From positions 87,260-151,259 of the forward strand of contig NZ_JRJU01000006.1 in assembly GCF_000787375.1 (NCBI RefSeq): a stretch of DNA of 64,000 bases, given 5' to 3'. Shown here in pieces: positions 52,622 through 62,535 of the stretch (positions are counted from its first letter, which is position 1; each line of letters begins with the position of its first letter). This DNA is from Halalkalibacter okhensis (lineage in GTDB: Bacteria; Bacillota; Bacilli; Bacillales; Bacillaceae_D). A program made the position numbers and the translations under genes. The notes under the pieces are model-generated. The model saw only the letters and a program-made list of their open reading frames with translations. It did no database searches and had not been told where the DNA came from.

Positions 52622-52980
52622 ATTTTCATCACACCTCCTCTTCTTTCCACTGTAAAAGCGCTTTATTAAGAATTTATATAAAAGTCTTTCTATCAGTTCA
52701 AATGATCATTTAAGTAATAAATTATAAGTAAACGTAAAACCTTTGTCAAAATAAAGCGTATATATATTTTACCATGTTACGAAAACGGTTACTAAATAAT
52801 TATTATGAACACACAATAATTGTTACTTCTTTAAAAATATTTGGTGATGTTTTTGATTAATTGTTGATATACTATGAATAAGTTTTTTTCCAATTCATTT
52901 CAATATCTGAAATATAAATCACGTGTTAAACCTTCTAAAATTAATCTAGTCAATTTTAACTAAACTAAGGACTGGTAAAC
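52622..52980. other. Divergent control region between LacI paralogue 2 and iolR
   Basis: No gene. It contains two cre-like strings: TAAAAGCGCTTTA (52653-52665), near the LacI start, and CGAAAACGGTTAC (about 52783-52795), almost the same as the site upstream of msmX. No inositol-type operator was recognised. Confidence 0.5.
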
Positions 52981-53736
52981 ATGTTAAAAATACAACGTAT
53001 TAAACAAATTCGAACCTATATTGATCAACACCAAACGGTCTCTTTAGATACCTTAGTTACAGTATTTGGTGTTTCCAAAAATACGATCAGACGGGACGTA
53101 CAGGAACTGGTTGAATTTGGTGATTACAAAAAAGTATATGGTGGGATCAGTGTAAACCAAACACGTCTTGAACCTTTTCACGATAGAAAAACACGCCATC
53201 TTCACCAAAAGCGACTGATTGCAAAAAAAGCAGCAAGTTATTTACTAGATGGAGATGTAATTTTTATCGACTCAGGAACAACCACACTAGAAATGGTCGA
53301 TTTTATCAAAACACTTGAGTTAACAATCATTACGAATAATCTTGATTTCATCATACGAACTCTTCCATTTGATAATTTAAATGTGATTTCAACTGGTGGT
53401 GTACTAGAACGTAAGACCAACTCATTTGCAAGTTTCACTAAGCAAGATATTCTGAAGTCACATAATATCAACAAAGCATTTATGGCCTCCTCCGGTGTGT
53501 CAATAAAAAACGGAGTAACAAATTCAAGCCCTCTTGAAACCGATCTCAAGCGTACGGTCGTTGAGAGAAGTTCCGAAGTATTTCTTTTAATTGACGTCAA
53601 TAAATTTGATCGACACGCGGTCATGACCTATTGTGAGTTACAGGAAATAGATGTTCTCATTACAGACTCTGTCCCTTCCGATAGTTACACAAAATATGCT
53701 GAAGAAAATGATTATCAACTAATTATTGCAGATTAA
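52981..53736 (+). CDS. iolR: DeoR family inositol repressor IolR
   Basis: A 251-aa DeoR-type repressor, the same length as B. subtilis IolR and similar throughout: helix-turn-helix TVSLDTLVTVFGVSKNTIRR, YKKVYGGI, and the sugar-phosphate-binding domain with IFIDSGTTTLEMVD, NINKAFMASSGVSIKNGVTN and EVFLLIDVNKF. In B. subtilis the inducer is 2-deoxy-5-keto-gluconate 6-phosphate, made by IolC (known). AAGGACTGG precedes the ATG. It converges on iolJ. Confidence 0.92.
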   Translation: MLKIQRIKQIRTYIDQHQTVSLDTLVTVFGVSKNTIRRDVQELVEFGDYKKVYGGISVNQTRLEPFHDRKTRHLHQKRLIAKKAASYLLDGDVIFIDSGTTTLEMVDFIKTLELTIITNNLDFIIRTLPFDNLNVISTGGVLERKTNSFASFTKQDILKSHNINKAFMASSGVSIKNGVTNSSPLETDLKRTVVERSSEVFLLIDVNKFDRHAVMTYCELQEIDVLITDSVPSDSYTKYAEENDYQLIIAD

Positions 53737-53778
53737 CTTCAAACCACTAGACAATCTATAAGACCTTTTTATATAGAA

Positions 53779-53813
53779 AAAAGACCTGTTATATTTTTCA
53801 TGACAGGTCTTTT
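53779..53813. terminator. Bidirectional terminator, iolR/iolJ
   Basis: AAAAGACCTGT / ACAGGTCTTTT, perfect 11-bp stem with a 13-nt loop. Confidence 0.85.
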
Positions 53814-53825
53814 AATAGCACTTTT

Positions 53826-54698
53826 TTAGACGTTAGATTTTTCAGCCGCTTTATTGCTTGTATTAAATTCTCTCATTTTCTCTTTTACTGTAGCAACGAT
53901 AGCCTCTTTACCAGGTATGGTAATTGCGCGGTTATCATAAATGTCACTGTCGTTAATGAATACTTCACGGACTGCTTTTGCCCATGATTGTAAGCATTCA
54001 GTATTCACATTAATTTTTGCATGTCCAAGCTCAATCGCTTTTTTAATTTGGTAATCCGGAATTCCTGATCCTCCATGTAAAACCAATGGAATACCAGTCA
54101 TTTCTGATATTTGTTTCATTTCATCAAAGCCAAGTTGCGGTTCACCTTGGTATGGCCCATGAACAGATCCTAAAGCGGCTGCCAATGCGTCCACTCCCGT
54201 TTCTTCAACAAGGCGCAAACATTCATAAGGATCGGCATATTTTACACCACCAATAAGTCCATCTTCCATTCCACCGACTGTTCCTACTTCTGCTTCTACT
54301 GAAACTTGATGAGGTTTGGCGTAATCAACCACTTCTTTTGTCATAGCGATATTTTCTTCAATAGAATAATGGGATCCATCGATCATAACAGAAGTAAACC
54401 CTGCATCAATCGCCTGTTTACATCTTTCAACATTCATACCATGGTCTAAGTGTAATGCAACCGGAACAGTAATATCCATTTCTTCTACTAGAGCTTTCAC
54501 CATCGCTGCTATTGTTTTAAACCCACCTAAATAATCAACGAGTCTATCAGAAGCTGCTACAATAACTGGTCCTTGTTCTTCTTGAGCTGCTTGTAGTATG
54601 GCTTGTGCCCACTGTAAGCTATTAATATTATATTGCCCTACCGCATAGTTTCCTTCTTTTGCTAGAGTAAGCATTTCTTTCATTGATACTAATGCCAA
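53826..54698 (-). CDS. iolJ: 6-phospho-5-dehydro-2-deoxy-D-gluconate aldolase
   Basis: Class II aldolase cleaving 2-deoxy-5-keto-gluconate 6-phosphate to dihydroxyacetone phosphate and malonic semialdehyde. Zinc ligands are in [28 protein letters not shown] and [10 protein letters not shown]. At 290 aa it has the same length and N-terminus style (SMKEML...) as B. subtilis IolJ, and its place at the end of iolBCDE excludes the glycolytic FbaA role. A hairpin precedes it. Confidence 0.94.
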   Translation of the reverse strand: MALVSMKEMLTLAKEGNYAVGQYNINSLQWAQAILQAAQEEQGPVIVAASDRLVDYLGGFKTIAAMVKALVEEMDITVPVALHLDHGMNVERCKQAIDAGFTSVMIDGSHYSIEENIAMTKEVVDYAKPHQVSVEAEVGTVGGMEDGLIGGVKYADPYECLRLVEETGVDALAAALGSVHGPYQGEPQLGFDEMKQISEMTGIPLVLHGGSGIPDYQIKKAIELGHAKINVNTECLQSWAKAVREVFINDSDIYDNRAITIPGKEAIVATVKEKMREFNTSNKAAEKSNV

Positions 54699-54755
54699 TT
54701 ACCTGGCACCTCCTTTTTATTTCCGTTTAAAAAAGCATCCTTTTAAAACTATAGT

Positions 54756-54788
54756 AAACCGGGTCTCTCTAGACGAAAGACCCGGTTT
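54756..54788 (-). terminator. Hairpin between iolE and iolJ
   Basis: AAACCGGGTCT pairs perfectly with AGACCCGGTTT. There is no proper T tract on the minus strand, so it may attenuate or stabilise mRNA rather than fully terminate. Confidence 0.5.
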
Positions 54789-54796
54789 AAGTCTAG

Positions 54797-55696
54797 TTAG
54801 ACTGTTACTTTTTGAAATAATTTTTGATCAATATATTTACGTGCAATTAAAGCATATTCTAGTGGATGAGCCTTAGCTGGATCTTGCTCAGCTTCAATGA
54901 CAATCCATCCTTTGTAGTTTTGATCAAGTAAGGTTTGATAAACTTCTGTGAAGTCAATACAACCATCACCTGGTACGGTAAACATTCCATTTAAAAACGA
55001 ATCTAGGAACGAATTTCCTGCTGCCTTACATTCTTCTAATTTGTTCTGTCTTACATCTTTAAAGTGGACATGTTTGATCCGATTCATATGCTTTTTTAAT
55101 AATGTCATATAGTCATTATCTGAAACATAAATGTGTCCTGTATCATAAAGAAGGTGAACATGATTAGGATCCGTACTCTCTAATAAACGATCGATTTCCT
55201 CTAACGTTTGTACTCCTGTTCCCATATGGTGGTGAAATACTAAATGCAAATCATACTGTTTGGCGATTTTTCCGAGCTCATTCAAACCTTGGTACAACGT
55301 ATTCCATTCCTCATCTGTAAAATAAGGTTTCTCTGCAAATACATTCTTTTTTGTACCTTGAATACTGTATGTTTGTTCAGAAACAACCGCAACAGCTGCA
55401 TTTACTTGCTGTAAATTCGCACAATGCTTGTGGAATTCCTTTGCTACTTCTTCAAGTCCATCACGAATCAAGAAACTTGAGAACCATTGACCTGCGATTT
55501 TTAAGTTACGCAAACTAAGTTCTTTGTTTAGTACTTTTGCTTCAGGAAAAAATCCTCCAACTTCCGTACCTTGAAACCCTGCTACAACAATATCACTTAA
55601 TAAGTGTTGTAATGTATTTTCTGCGCCGATTTCTGGAATATCATCATTACGCCAGCCAATTGGAGCAATTCCCCATAAAATATCTTGATTACTCAT
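54797..55696 (-). CDS. iolE: Inosose dehydratase
   Basis: Dehydrates 2-keto-myo-inositol to 3D-(3,5/4)-trihydroxycyclohexane-1,2-dione. TIM-barrel metal-dependent fold; family stretches are [44 protein letters not shown] and PGDGCIDF. 299 aa from the second in-frame ATG, which has AAGGTG 7 nt upstream. 19 bp after iolD. Confidence 0.95.
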   Translation of the reverse strand: MSNQDILWGIAPIGWRNDDIPEIGAENTLQHLLSDIVVAGFQGTEVGGFFPEAKVLNKELSLRNLKIAGQWFSSFLIRDGLEEVAKEFHKHCANLQQVNAAVAVVSEQTYSIQGTKKNVFAEKPYFTDEEWNTLYQGLNELGKIAKQYDLHLVFHHHMGTGVQTLEEIDRLLESTDPNHVHLLYDTGHIYVSDNDYMTLLKKHMNRIKHVHFKDVRQNKLEECKAAGNSFLDSFLNGMFTVPGDGCIDFTEVYQTLLDQNYKGWIVIEAEQDPAKAHPLEYALIARKYIDQKLFQKVTV

Positions 55697-55715
55697 TAGC
55701 ATTCACCTTCTATTA

Positions 55716-57629
55716 TTAATATTGCTTTGCATTTTTCAGTTTTTCTTGCTTTAATTCATATGCTTTTTGGATTCCTTCACGATCCGATACTTCAGAAACT
55801 CCAAGGTTCCACCAGCTTCCTTCATAACCGTCTGTCATCGTTTTAGGAAGAACTTTCATCTCAATTAACGTAGAACAATCTTGTTTCTTAGCGTCTTCTA
55901 AAGCTGCTTTTAGTTCTTCTTCCGTATTAGCACGATATGCTTTCGCTCCATAACCCTCAGCTACTTTCGCATAATCTACATTTAAGATTTGATTATCATC
56001 TGTTCTAAATTCACAGAAGTAGCTACCGCCGCCAAAATCCATTTGCAGATTGTTAATACAACCATAGCCAGAATTGTCGAACAATAAAACATTAATCTTT
56101 TTATTATACTGAATGGCTGTTACAAACTCAGAGTGAAGCATTAAGAAGCTTCCATCTCCTACTATTGTGTATACTTCTTTTGATGGTTCTGCTAATTTCA
56201 ACCCTAATGTACCTGAAACTTCATATCCCATACATGAATATCCATACTCTAGATGATACGTATTAGGAACCGAGGAATGCCATAGACGTTGTAGGTCTCC
56301 TGGTAGCGAGCCTGCCGCACAAATGATGATACTATCAGGATCAATCGTGTCATTAATGGTTAGTAACGCTGTTGTTTGAGCAAATTCTGTTCCTAACGCA
56401 TCAGCATACTCATTCATCACTTCTTGAGAGAAATGATCTTTGATTTCAGGAACAAAGTCTTCACGACTATATGTTATTTTGCTTAAGCGATCACGCTCAG
56501 CCAACCATTCTTCTTTCAATTCAGTGATGGTGTCTCCAAATTCACTGACATATCCTTCTAGCATTGGTGTTAATGCTTCAAACGTGGTTCTTGCATCTGC
56601 TACTACCTGATATCCATCAAGCTTATAAGCCTGCATACGGCTAATATTTACGTTTAAGAATTTAGATTCATCAAAGTTAAAGATCGTTTTCGATGAAGTG
56701 GCAAAGTCTGTGTACCTCGTACCTACCCCAATTACTAAATCAGCTTGTTGCGCTGCTTTATTTGCGGCTAGTGTACCTGTAATACCAAGACCACCAAGAT
56801 TATTTTTAAATGAATGCTCAATAGTAGACTTACCTGCTTGCGTTTCTACTAATGGCACATTATATTTCTCTGAGAATTCTACTAAAATATCACGTGCCTC
56901 TGAATACTTCGCTCCTCCACCAACAACAATTAAAGGTTTTTTACTTGCTTTAATTAATTTCGCAGCACCTTTTAATTCACGATCACTTGCTGGTTTGCGG
57001 TCAATATAGTGAACGCGCTTTTCAAAGAACTTTTCATCAAAATCAAATGCTTCCCCTTCAACATCTTGTGAAATACACACCGTTGCAGGACCTGCTTTAG
57101 CAGGATCTGTCATTACTTCAAACGCACGAATTAAACTTGACATTAATTGTTCTGGACGTGTCACACGATCCCAATATCTAGATACTGGTTTTAAAGCGTC
57201 ATTTGTTGTGATGGCTAGACTATGTTCTTGCTCGATTTGTTGTAATACCGGATCAGGCTGACGAGTAGCATACGTATCCGCCGGAATTAATAATATAGGA
57301 ATATTATTCGCAAGTGCTGTTCCTGCTGCTGTTACTAAGTTAGCTGACCCAGGTCCACTTGACGTTGTAATAGCATAAATCTTCTTACGTAAAAGCTGTT
57401 TACTGTATGCGATCGCAGCATGGGCCATACCTTGTTCATTTTTCCCTTGGATCACTTTTAAATGACCAGAATCGCTTTCTAGTGCTTGGCCTATACCCAA
57501 TACATTTCCATGACCGAAGATGTTAAAAATCCCTTCCACGAACGGGATCTCTTCTCCATCAACATGAATATATTGTTGGTTTAAAAACTTGATTAAAGCT
57601 TGCGCTGTTGTTAATCTGAACGTTTTCAT
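55716..57629 (-). CDS. iolD: 3D-(3,5/4)-trihydroxycyclohexane-1,2-dione acylhydrolase
   Basis: A thiamine-diphosphate enzyme that opens the inositol ring to 5-deoxy-glucuronate. N-terminal Pyr domain with FGHGNVLGIGQALE, the middle domain with GGGAKYSEARDILVEFSEKY, and the PP domain with the ThDP motif TIVGDGSFLMLHSE and a downstream Asn in LLFDNSGYG. 637 aa, the family length. 11 bp after iolC. Confidence 0.96.
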   Translation of the reverse strand: MKTFRLTTAQALIKFLNQQYIHVDGEEIPFVEGIFNIFGHGNVLGIGQALESDSGHLKVIQGKNEQGMAHAAIAYSKQLLRKKIYAITTSSGPGSANLVTAAGTALANNIPILLIPADTYATRQPDPVLQQIEQEHSLAITTNDALKPVSRYWDRVTRPEQLMSSLIRAFEVMTDPAKAGPATVCISQDVEGEAFDFDEKFFEKRVHYIDRKPASDRELKGAAKLIKASKKPLIVVGGGAKYSEARDILVEFSEKYNVPLVETQAGKSTIEHSFKNNLGGLGITGTLAANKAAQQADLVIGVGTRYTDFATSSKTIFNFDESKFLNVNISRMQAYKLDGYQVVADARTTFEALTPMLEGYVSEFGDTITELKEEWLAERDRLSKITYSREDFVPEIKDHFSQEVMNEYADALGTEFAQTTALLTINDTIDPDSIIICAAGSLPGDLQRLWHSSVPNTYHLEYGYSCMGYEVSGTLGLKLAEPSKEVYTIVGDGSFLMLHSEFVTAIQYNKKINVLLFDNSGYGCINNLQMDFGGGSYFCEFRTDDNQILNVDYAKVAEGYGAKAYRANTEEELKAALEDAKKQDCSTLIEMKVLPKTMTDGYEGSWWNLGVSEVSDREGIQKAYELKQEKLKNAKQY

Positions 57630-57640
57630 AAGCGTCTCCT

Positions 57641-58636
57641 CTATCCCACTGAAATGGTTTCATTCTTTTCAATTAATCCTTCAATCTCTTCTACAGAAGG
57701 CATAGCATCTGATGAACTATGCTTGCTTACAACAATGGACGCTGATGCACTTCCATATTTTAAAGCTGTTTCAATATCTTTCCCCCTAATTAATGCGAAT
57801 AAGAATGCTGATGCGTACGAATCACCTGCACCAAATGTTTTTAGAACCTTTGTCTTATAAGCTAAACCTCTGAAAACTTCTCCAGATTTTGCATAAGCGT
57901 ATGAACCTTCTACGCCATGCTTAATAACAACTAAATCAGCTGAATGTTTAAATAAGTAGTTTACCGTATCTTCGTTCTTTCCTTCAGTCGTTCTATTTTC
58001 AAGTGCATCGAACTCTTCACGAGTACCAATAACAACATCAGATTGTTCTGCAACTAATGAATAGTACACTGCCGTTTCTTCAGAGCTATTCCAAGAATAT
58101 GGACGATAATCCAACTCAAAAATAACCTTTACATCATTTTTCTTCGCTAAGCTAATCGATTTCAACACCGCTTCACGAGATGGGCTTTTTGATAAAGCTG
58201 TACCTGAAACTAGAAGAACTTTAGATTTTTTAATATACTCTTCATGTACTTCGCTTTGGTCAAGGTATAGATCTGCTACATCTTGTCTGTACATAAGGAT
58301 GCTACACTCTTCTGGACTTTTAATCTCTGTAAATGCTAAGCCCGTTTTATGTCCTTCTTTATCAACAACCATATTAGATGTATCGATTCCGACCTTACTC
58401 ATGTATTGCTCAATGAAACGACCATGTTGATCGTCTGCAAGTTTCCCAATAAATCCTGCTTTCAAGCCCAGTTTTGAACTTCCTATTGCGATATTAGCTG
58501 GTGAACCACCAACGTATTTAGAAAATGTCATCGTCTCTTCCATCGGGCGATTAAACTCAACTGCGTTTAAATCAATACACGCTCGACCTATTGCAATAAT
58601 ATCGAATTGTCTGTTCTCGTTAAAGTTATAATTCAT
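57641..58636 (-). CDS. iolC: 5-dehydro-2-deoxygluconokinase
   Basis: Phosphorylates 5-keto-2-deoxy-gluconate, creating the inducer of IolR. PfkB-family sugar kinase: N-terminal IIAIGRACIDLNAVEF, VGGSPANIAIGSSKLG and C-terminal FGAGDSYASAFLFALIRG with the catalytic Asp. 331 aa from the ATG preceded by AAGGAG; an earlier GTG overlaps the ribosome site. Confidence 0.95.
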   Translation of the reverse strand: MNYNFNENRQFDIIAIGRACIDLNAVEFNRPMEETMTFSKYVGGSPANIAIGSSKLGLKAGFIGKLADDQHGRFIEQYMSKVGIDTSNMVVDKEGHKTGLAFTEIKSPEECSILMYRQDVADLYLDQSEVHEEYIKKSKVLLVSGTALSKSPSREAVLKSISLAKKNDVKVIFELDYRPYSWNSSEETAVYYSLVAEQSDVVIGTREEFDALENRTTEGKNEDTVNYLFKHSADLVVIKHGVEGSYAYAKSGEVFRGLAYKTKVLKTFGAGDSYASAFLFALIRGKDIETALKYGSASASIVVSKHSSSDAMPSVEEIEGLIEKNETISVG

Positions 58637-58672
58637 TAAACCTAACACTCCTTTTAATAGATTTATAATTAA

Positions 58673-59488
58673 TTAACCTTTTAGAATCCACTCGTGATCT
58701 GGATCATTATGAAACTTCCAAACACGTGTAGGGCCTGCCATTACATTTAAATAATACGAAGTATATCCTTCAGGAACACCTACTGGATGATATCCTACTG
58801 GGACAATAACCACGTACTCATTTTCAACAGTCATAGTTTCATCTAGTGAACGATCATCTGTATAAACACGTTGGAATACAAACCCTTGTGGAGGATTCAT
58901 TTCATGATAATAAGTTTCTTCTAAAAATGACTCTTCTGGTAAGTTATCTTGATCATGTTTGTGCGGAGGGTAACTGGACCAATTTCCGCTTTCTGTGAAT
59001 ACTTCTACAACTAATAAGCTATTTGCTGAAGGATCGGAATCTGGCAGTATGTTATGAACCATTCTCTTGTTGTTACCTTTCCCTCTATATTCAACCCCAT
59101 TATCTGAAGCACTAATTAATTTCGTTGGCAATTGTTTTTCTGATGGAGAATAACAAAGTGCAATACGCGCTTGACTAACTGCTTTCACCTCAAAGGTGTT
59201 ATCATTTGATACATAAACACTATCTGTAGGTACTTTCTCAAATACAGATTCGCGTGTTCCTAAATTCTCAAATGTAAATTCTTTATCAGAAACGGTAATT
59301 TTCCCTGTTACGGCAACAATACAACATTCTTGCTTACCTAACTCCTCTGAATATGTTGCTCCAGGAGCTAAATCAACCATCTTAAAATTTACATATTCAA
59401 GAGATGAATTTTCAGATGTCACATCATGGACGAGCGTGATACCGTCTCTCATTTCCGTTTTTCCTGGCTTACGAAGCAATTTACTCAT
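58673..59488 (-). CDS. iolB: 5-deoxy-glucuronate isomerase
   Basis: Converts 5-deoxy-glucuronate to 5-keto-2-deoxy-gluconate. Double cupin of 271 aa with SYPPHKHDQDNLPEESFLEE (metal ligands) and VVIVPVGYHPVGVPEGY. GGAGG precedes the ATG. First gene of iolB-C-D-E(-J), with a promoter, operators and an unusual leader hairpin upstream. Confidence 0.95.
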   Translation of the reverse strand: MSKLLRKPGKTEMRDGITLVHDVTSENSSLEYVNFKMVDLAPGATYSEELGKQECCIVAVTGKITVSDKEFTFENLGTRESVFEKVPTDSVYVSNDNTFEVKAVSQARIALCYSPSEKQLPTKLISASDNGVEYRGKGNNKRMVHNILPDSDPSANSLLVVEVFTESGNWSSYPPHKHDQDNLPEESFLEETYYHEMNPPQGFVFQRVYTDDRSLDETMTVENEYVVIVPVGYHPVGVPEGYTSYYLNVMAGPTRVWKFHNDPDHEWILKG

Positions 59489-59520
59489 TACAACTACCTC
59501 CTAAAAATAAGCGAACTTAA

Positions 59521-59534
59521 TGAAATCGATTTCA
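59521..59534. promoter_or_regulatory. Inositol LacI-type operator O4
   Basis: TGAAATCGATTTCA, a perfect palindrome identical to O2, 33-46 bp upstream of the iolB start. O6 has the same spacing to its gene. Confidence 0.65.
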
Positions 59535-59548
59535 TTGAAACTAAATTT

Positions 59549-59578
59549 TTTTGCTAATATTTAAACATATTAGCAAAA
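59549..59578. repeat. Inverted repeat in the iolB leader
   Basis: TTTTGCTAATAT and ATATTAGCAAAA form a perfect 12-bp inverted repeat with a 6-nt spacer, inside the predicted 5' untranslated mRNA of iolB. On the minus strand it is followed by A, not T, so it is not a terminator. Confidence 0.7.
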
Positions 59579-59662
59579 GTTCAAAGCATTATTTTGTACC
59601 TGTAAACTTAATAAATTATATTTGTTATCATATTTTGGTTAAGTTTTGATAACTTCTGTTTC

Positions 59663-59691
59663 AGAATAATATTAAAAGCGTTTTCAGTCAA
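59663..59691 (-). promoter_or_regulatory. SigA promoter of iolBCDE with cre-like spacer
   Basis: TTGACT (59686-59691), 17-bp spacer, TATTCT (59663-59668). The spacer GAAAACGCTTTTAATAT carries a cre-like TGAAAACGCTTTTA together with the end of the -35 box. Confidence 0.7.
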
Positions 59692-59834
59692 TACTTTTTT
59701 AGCTATTTATCTGATTATTTTTAACAAATTTACCTTCATGTTATTAAATCTAAGAAGGGCCTGTCACCAATCTTTAGATTACAGGCTAATCAATTCATTT
59801 TCAACAAATTTAAAAGCACTTATTTTCGCTATCA

Positions 59835-59848
59835 TGTAATCGATTTCT
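59835..59848. promoter_or_regulatory. Inositol LacI-type operator O5
   Basis: TGTAATCGATTTCT, one mismatch from palindromic form, directly after the permease stop codon; 314 bp from O4. Confidence 0.55.
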
Positions 59849-59860
59849 GTAATGATAACA

Positions 59861-60850
59861 TTATTTTTTTCGGTTCTTTCTAGAATCAATATATACAGCA
59901 GCAACAATGATTGCCCCTTTTACAATTTGCTGCCAATAGGAACTAACACCTAGAAGGTCTAGACCATTGTTCATGACACCAATAATTAAGGCTCCAATGA
60001 TTGTTCCACCAACTGTACCAATCCCGCCAAATAAACTCGTACCACCAATAACAGCTGCAGCAATTGCATCTAACTCAAACATAATACCTGCTTGCGGCTG
60101 ACCAGATGCAATCCTTGAAGTAAGAATCATACCGGCAATACCACCTAAAAGACCAGCATATGCATAAACCATCAACTTAATTCTGCTTACATTAATACCA
60201 GCTGTAACAGCCGCTTGTTCATTTCCTCCAATTGCATAAACATATCTACCAACCTTCGTTTTGTTAAGAAGGACCCATGTCACTAAACCTACTAATCCAA
60301 AGATGATAACTGGAACTGGAATCCCAAAAATAATACCTTGACCGATAAATGTAAATGATTCAGAAATACCACCGATTGGTCGACCGTCACTATAAAGCAT
60401 CGCAGCTCCACGAGCCGCTGTCATCATTCCTAATGTGGCGATAAAAGGAGCTAGCATTCCTTTTGCTACGAGTGTTCCATTAATTAGACCAGCTAATAAA
60501 CCGACACCTAGAGCTACAAAGATCGGAACAACTAACGGAAAATCACCTTGAGCAAACGTGGCCACTACAACTGAAACTAATGCAATTACTGAACCAGATG
60601 ATAGATCTATCCCTTTTGTAATGATGATAGGTGTAACTCCTATTGCGATAATACCTATTATAGACATTTGCCTTACAATATTTATTAAGTTAGTAGCGCT
60701 TAGAAAGTGGGGAGTTAATATAGACATTAAGACAATTAGTAGAATTAAAATGATAAATATACCATATTTCTTTAAGATATTCACTGCTAGCTCTTTACCT
60801 TGATTATTTTTCACTTGTTTCGTTTCCGTCTTTTCTAACTCTAAACCCAT
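59861..60850 (-). CDS. Ribose-family ABC permease (RbsC-like), probable inositol transporter
   Basis: A 329-aa membrane permease with about ten helices; family stretches are [57 protein letters not shown] and [20 protein letters not shown]. The ATG chosen follows GGAGG by 8 nt; the longer frame begins in the intergenic gap. Last gene of SBP - ATPase - permease, which runs into the iol genes and shares operators with them, so myo-inositol or a related polyol is the likely substrate. Confidence 0.9.
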   Translation of the reverse strand: MGLELEKTETKQVKNNQGKELAVNILKKYGIFIILILLIVLMSILTPHFLSATNLINIVRQMSIIGIIAIGVTPIIITKGIDLSSGSVIALVSVVVATFAQGDFPLVVPIFVALGVGLLAGLINGTLVAKGMLAPFIATLGMMTAARGAAMLYSDGRPIGGISESFTFIGQGIIFGIPVPVIIFGLVGLVTWVLLNKTKVGRYVYAIGGNEQAAVTAGINVSRIKLMVYAYAGLLGGIAGMILTSRIASGQPQAGIMFELDAIAAAVIGGTSLFGGIGTVGGTIIGALIIGVMNNGLDLLGVSSYWQQIVKGAIIVAAVYIDSRKNRKK

Positions 60851-60905
60851 CTTACGTTCCTCCAAACTAGTTTTATTCACAAGGCTCTTTTATTCCATTT
60901 CAATA

Positions 60906-62453
60906 TTAGTTAGTTACCGTCTGTCGCATTTCACTCTGCCTAGTATTTTTTACACTAATCGTTTTTTGACCAGTAGCATATTGCATGATTCTTTCTTGAT
61001 TGGCCTCTTCTCTGCTTAATTCACCAGTAATTCGTCCTTCATGCATAACAATAACACGATCACATAAGCCCAATATCTCTGCCATTTCAGAAGAAACAAC
61101 GACAATGGCTTTTCCCTGGCTTGCTAATTTGAAAATAATGTTATAAAATTCCGATTTTGCACCAACATCAATTCCACGAGTCGGTTCATCTAGAAATAAT
61201 ATATCTGGGTTTTTCAATAACCATCTTGCTAATAATACTTTTTGCTGATTCCCACCACTTAAATTTTCAACAATTTGATCAATGCTTGGTGTTTTGATTT
61301 TAAGGTTTTCTTTTTGCTCTAAGCAGTCAGATTTTACTTGTTTGTAGTTCAATAGCCCCGATGATATATACTGATCAATATTGACAGTTATCATATTCTC
61401 TCTAACTGATAGAGGTAAAAACAAACCTGTTAATTTTCGATCTTCAGTTAGAAAGCCTAGATTATTTTTAATAGCTTCTATTGGAGTTTTAATATTAACT
61501 TTTTTGCCATGAACAAATATCTCTCCTTGATCCACTTTTTTCACACCAAAAATCGTTTCAAGTACTTCTGTCCTTCCAGCACCCATCAAACCCGCAAAAC
61601 AGACAATTTCTCCTTTTCGAACTTCAAAATTAACGTCTTCAAACCAACCATTATGGCTTAAATTTTTAACTGATAAGGCCACTTCTCCAATCTCATTTTC
61701 AGGTTTATTGAATACTTGATTTAATTCTCGTCCTACCATCATCTTAATTAGTCTATCTCTTTCCATGTTCGCAGCTGTATCCGTACCGATAAACTGACCG
61801 TCTCTAAATACAGATATGTCGTCTGCGATTTCATACAACTCACTCATCTTATGAGTAATATAAATGATACCTACACCTTTTTCTTTTAATGAGCGAATCA
61901 TTTTAAAAAGTTGAGCAACCTCTTTTTCCGTAATGGCAGAAGTGGGCTCATCCATAATGACTAACTTTGAATCAAAGGATATCGCTTTTGCAATTTCAAC
62001 CATTTGTGTATTAGCAATGCTTAAATCGATCATTTTTGTTTTAGGATCAAGATTTATTTCTAGACTGTTTAATAGATCTTTAGTCATTTGATATAACTTA
62101 CGATTATTTACAAGTCCACTTTTCCCATAAGTTGGCTCCCGTCCCAAATAAATATTTTCTGCAACAGTCATTTCAGGGATAGGACTTAACTCTTGATGAA
62201 TCATTGATATCCCTTTATCCAAAGAATCATTAATATTGGTTAGCTTTAACTCTTCACCTTCAAAGATCATTTTTCCCGTATCTGGTGTGTACATTCCGAT
62301 AATGATTTTCATGAGAGTCGATTTTCCTGCTCCATTTTCACCCATAAGAGCATGAACAGTACCTCTTCTTACTTTTAATTGAACGTCGTCTAATGCTTTT
62401 ACACCAGGAAATTCTTTTGTGATGTTTTCTAATTGCAAAATGTATTCACTCAC
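60906..62453 (-). CDS. Ribose-family ABC ATPase (RbsA-like, two nucleotide-binding domains)
   Basis: A 515-aa fused ATPase. Domain 1: GENGAGKSTLMKII (Walker A), VIMDEPTSAITEKE (Walker B). Domain 2: degenerate Walker A GLMGAGRTEVLETIFG, signature NLSGGNQQKVLLARWLL, Walker B ILFLDEPTRGIDVGAK. The degenerate second site is normal for RbsA/MglA. The GTG start has GGGAGGG 6 nt upstream; an ATG seven codons earlier overlaps that site. Confidence 0.93.
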   Translation of the reverse strand: MSEYILQLENITKEFPGVKALDDVQLKVRRGTVHALMGENGAGKSTLMKIIIGMYTPDTGKMIFEGEELKLTNINDSLDKGISMIHQELSPIPEMTVAENIYLGREPTYGKSGLVNNRKLYQMTKDLLNSLEINLDPKTKMIDLSIANTQMVEIAKAISFDSKLVIMDEPTSAITEKEVAQLFKMIRSLKEKGVGIIYITHKMSELYEIADDISVFRDGQFIGTDTAANMERDRLIKMMVGRELNQVFNKPENEIGEVALSVKNLSHNGWFEDVNFEVRKGEIVCFAGLMGAGRTEVLETIFGVKKVDQGEIFVHGKKVNIKTPIEAIKNNLGFLTEDRKLTGLFLPLSVRENMITVNIDQYISSGLLNYKQVKSDCLEQKENLKIKTPSIDQIVENLSGGNQQKVLLARWLLKNPDILFLDEPTRGIDVGAKSEFYNIIFKLASQGKAIVVVSSEMAEILGLCDRVIVMHEGRITGELSREEANQERIMQYATGQKTISVKNTRQSEMRQTVTN

Positions 62454-62535
62454 TTTGTACCCTCCCATTTTCAATAGGATATTTCTAATGAAAGGAAACC
62501 AATGAGGTTTCCTTTCATTAGCTGTTTCTTAAGCA

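Larger units (their letters stand above)
59489..59860. other. iolB leader and control region
   Basis: No gene. From the iolB start outward it holds operator O4, a 12-bp inverted repeat, the iolB promoter, a weak hairpin of the ABC operon (59759-59786) and operator O5. Details are given in separate entries. Confidence 0.6.

Noticed and set aside
59549..59578. Terminator between the ABC operon and iolB
   Set aside because: The hairpin is not followed by T on either strand and lies downstream of the iolB promoter.
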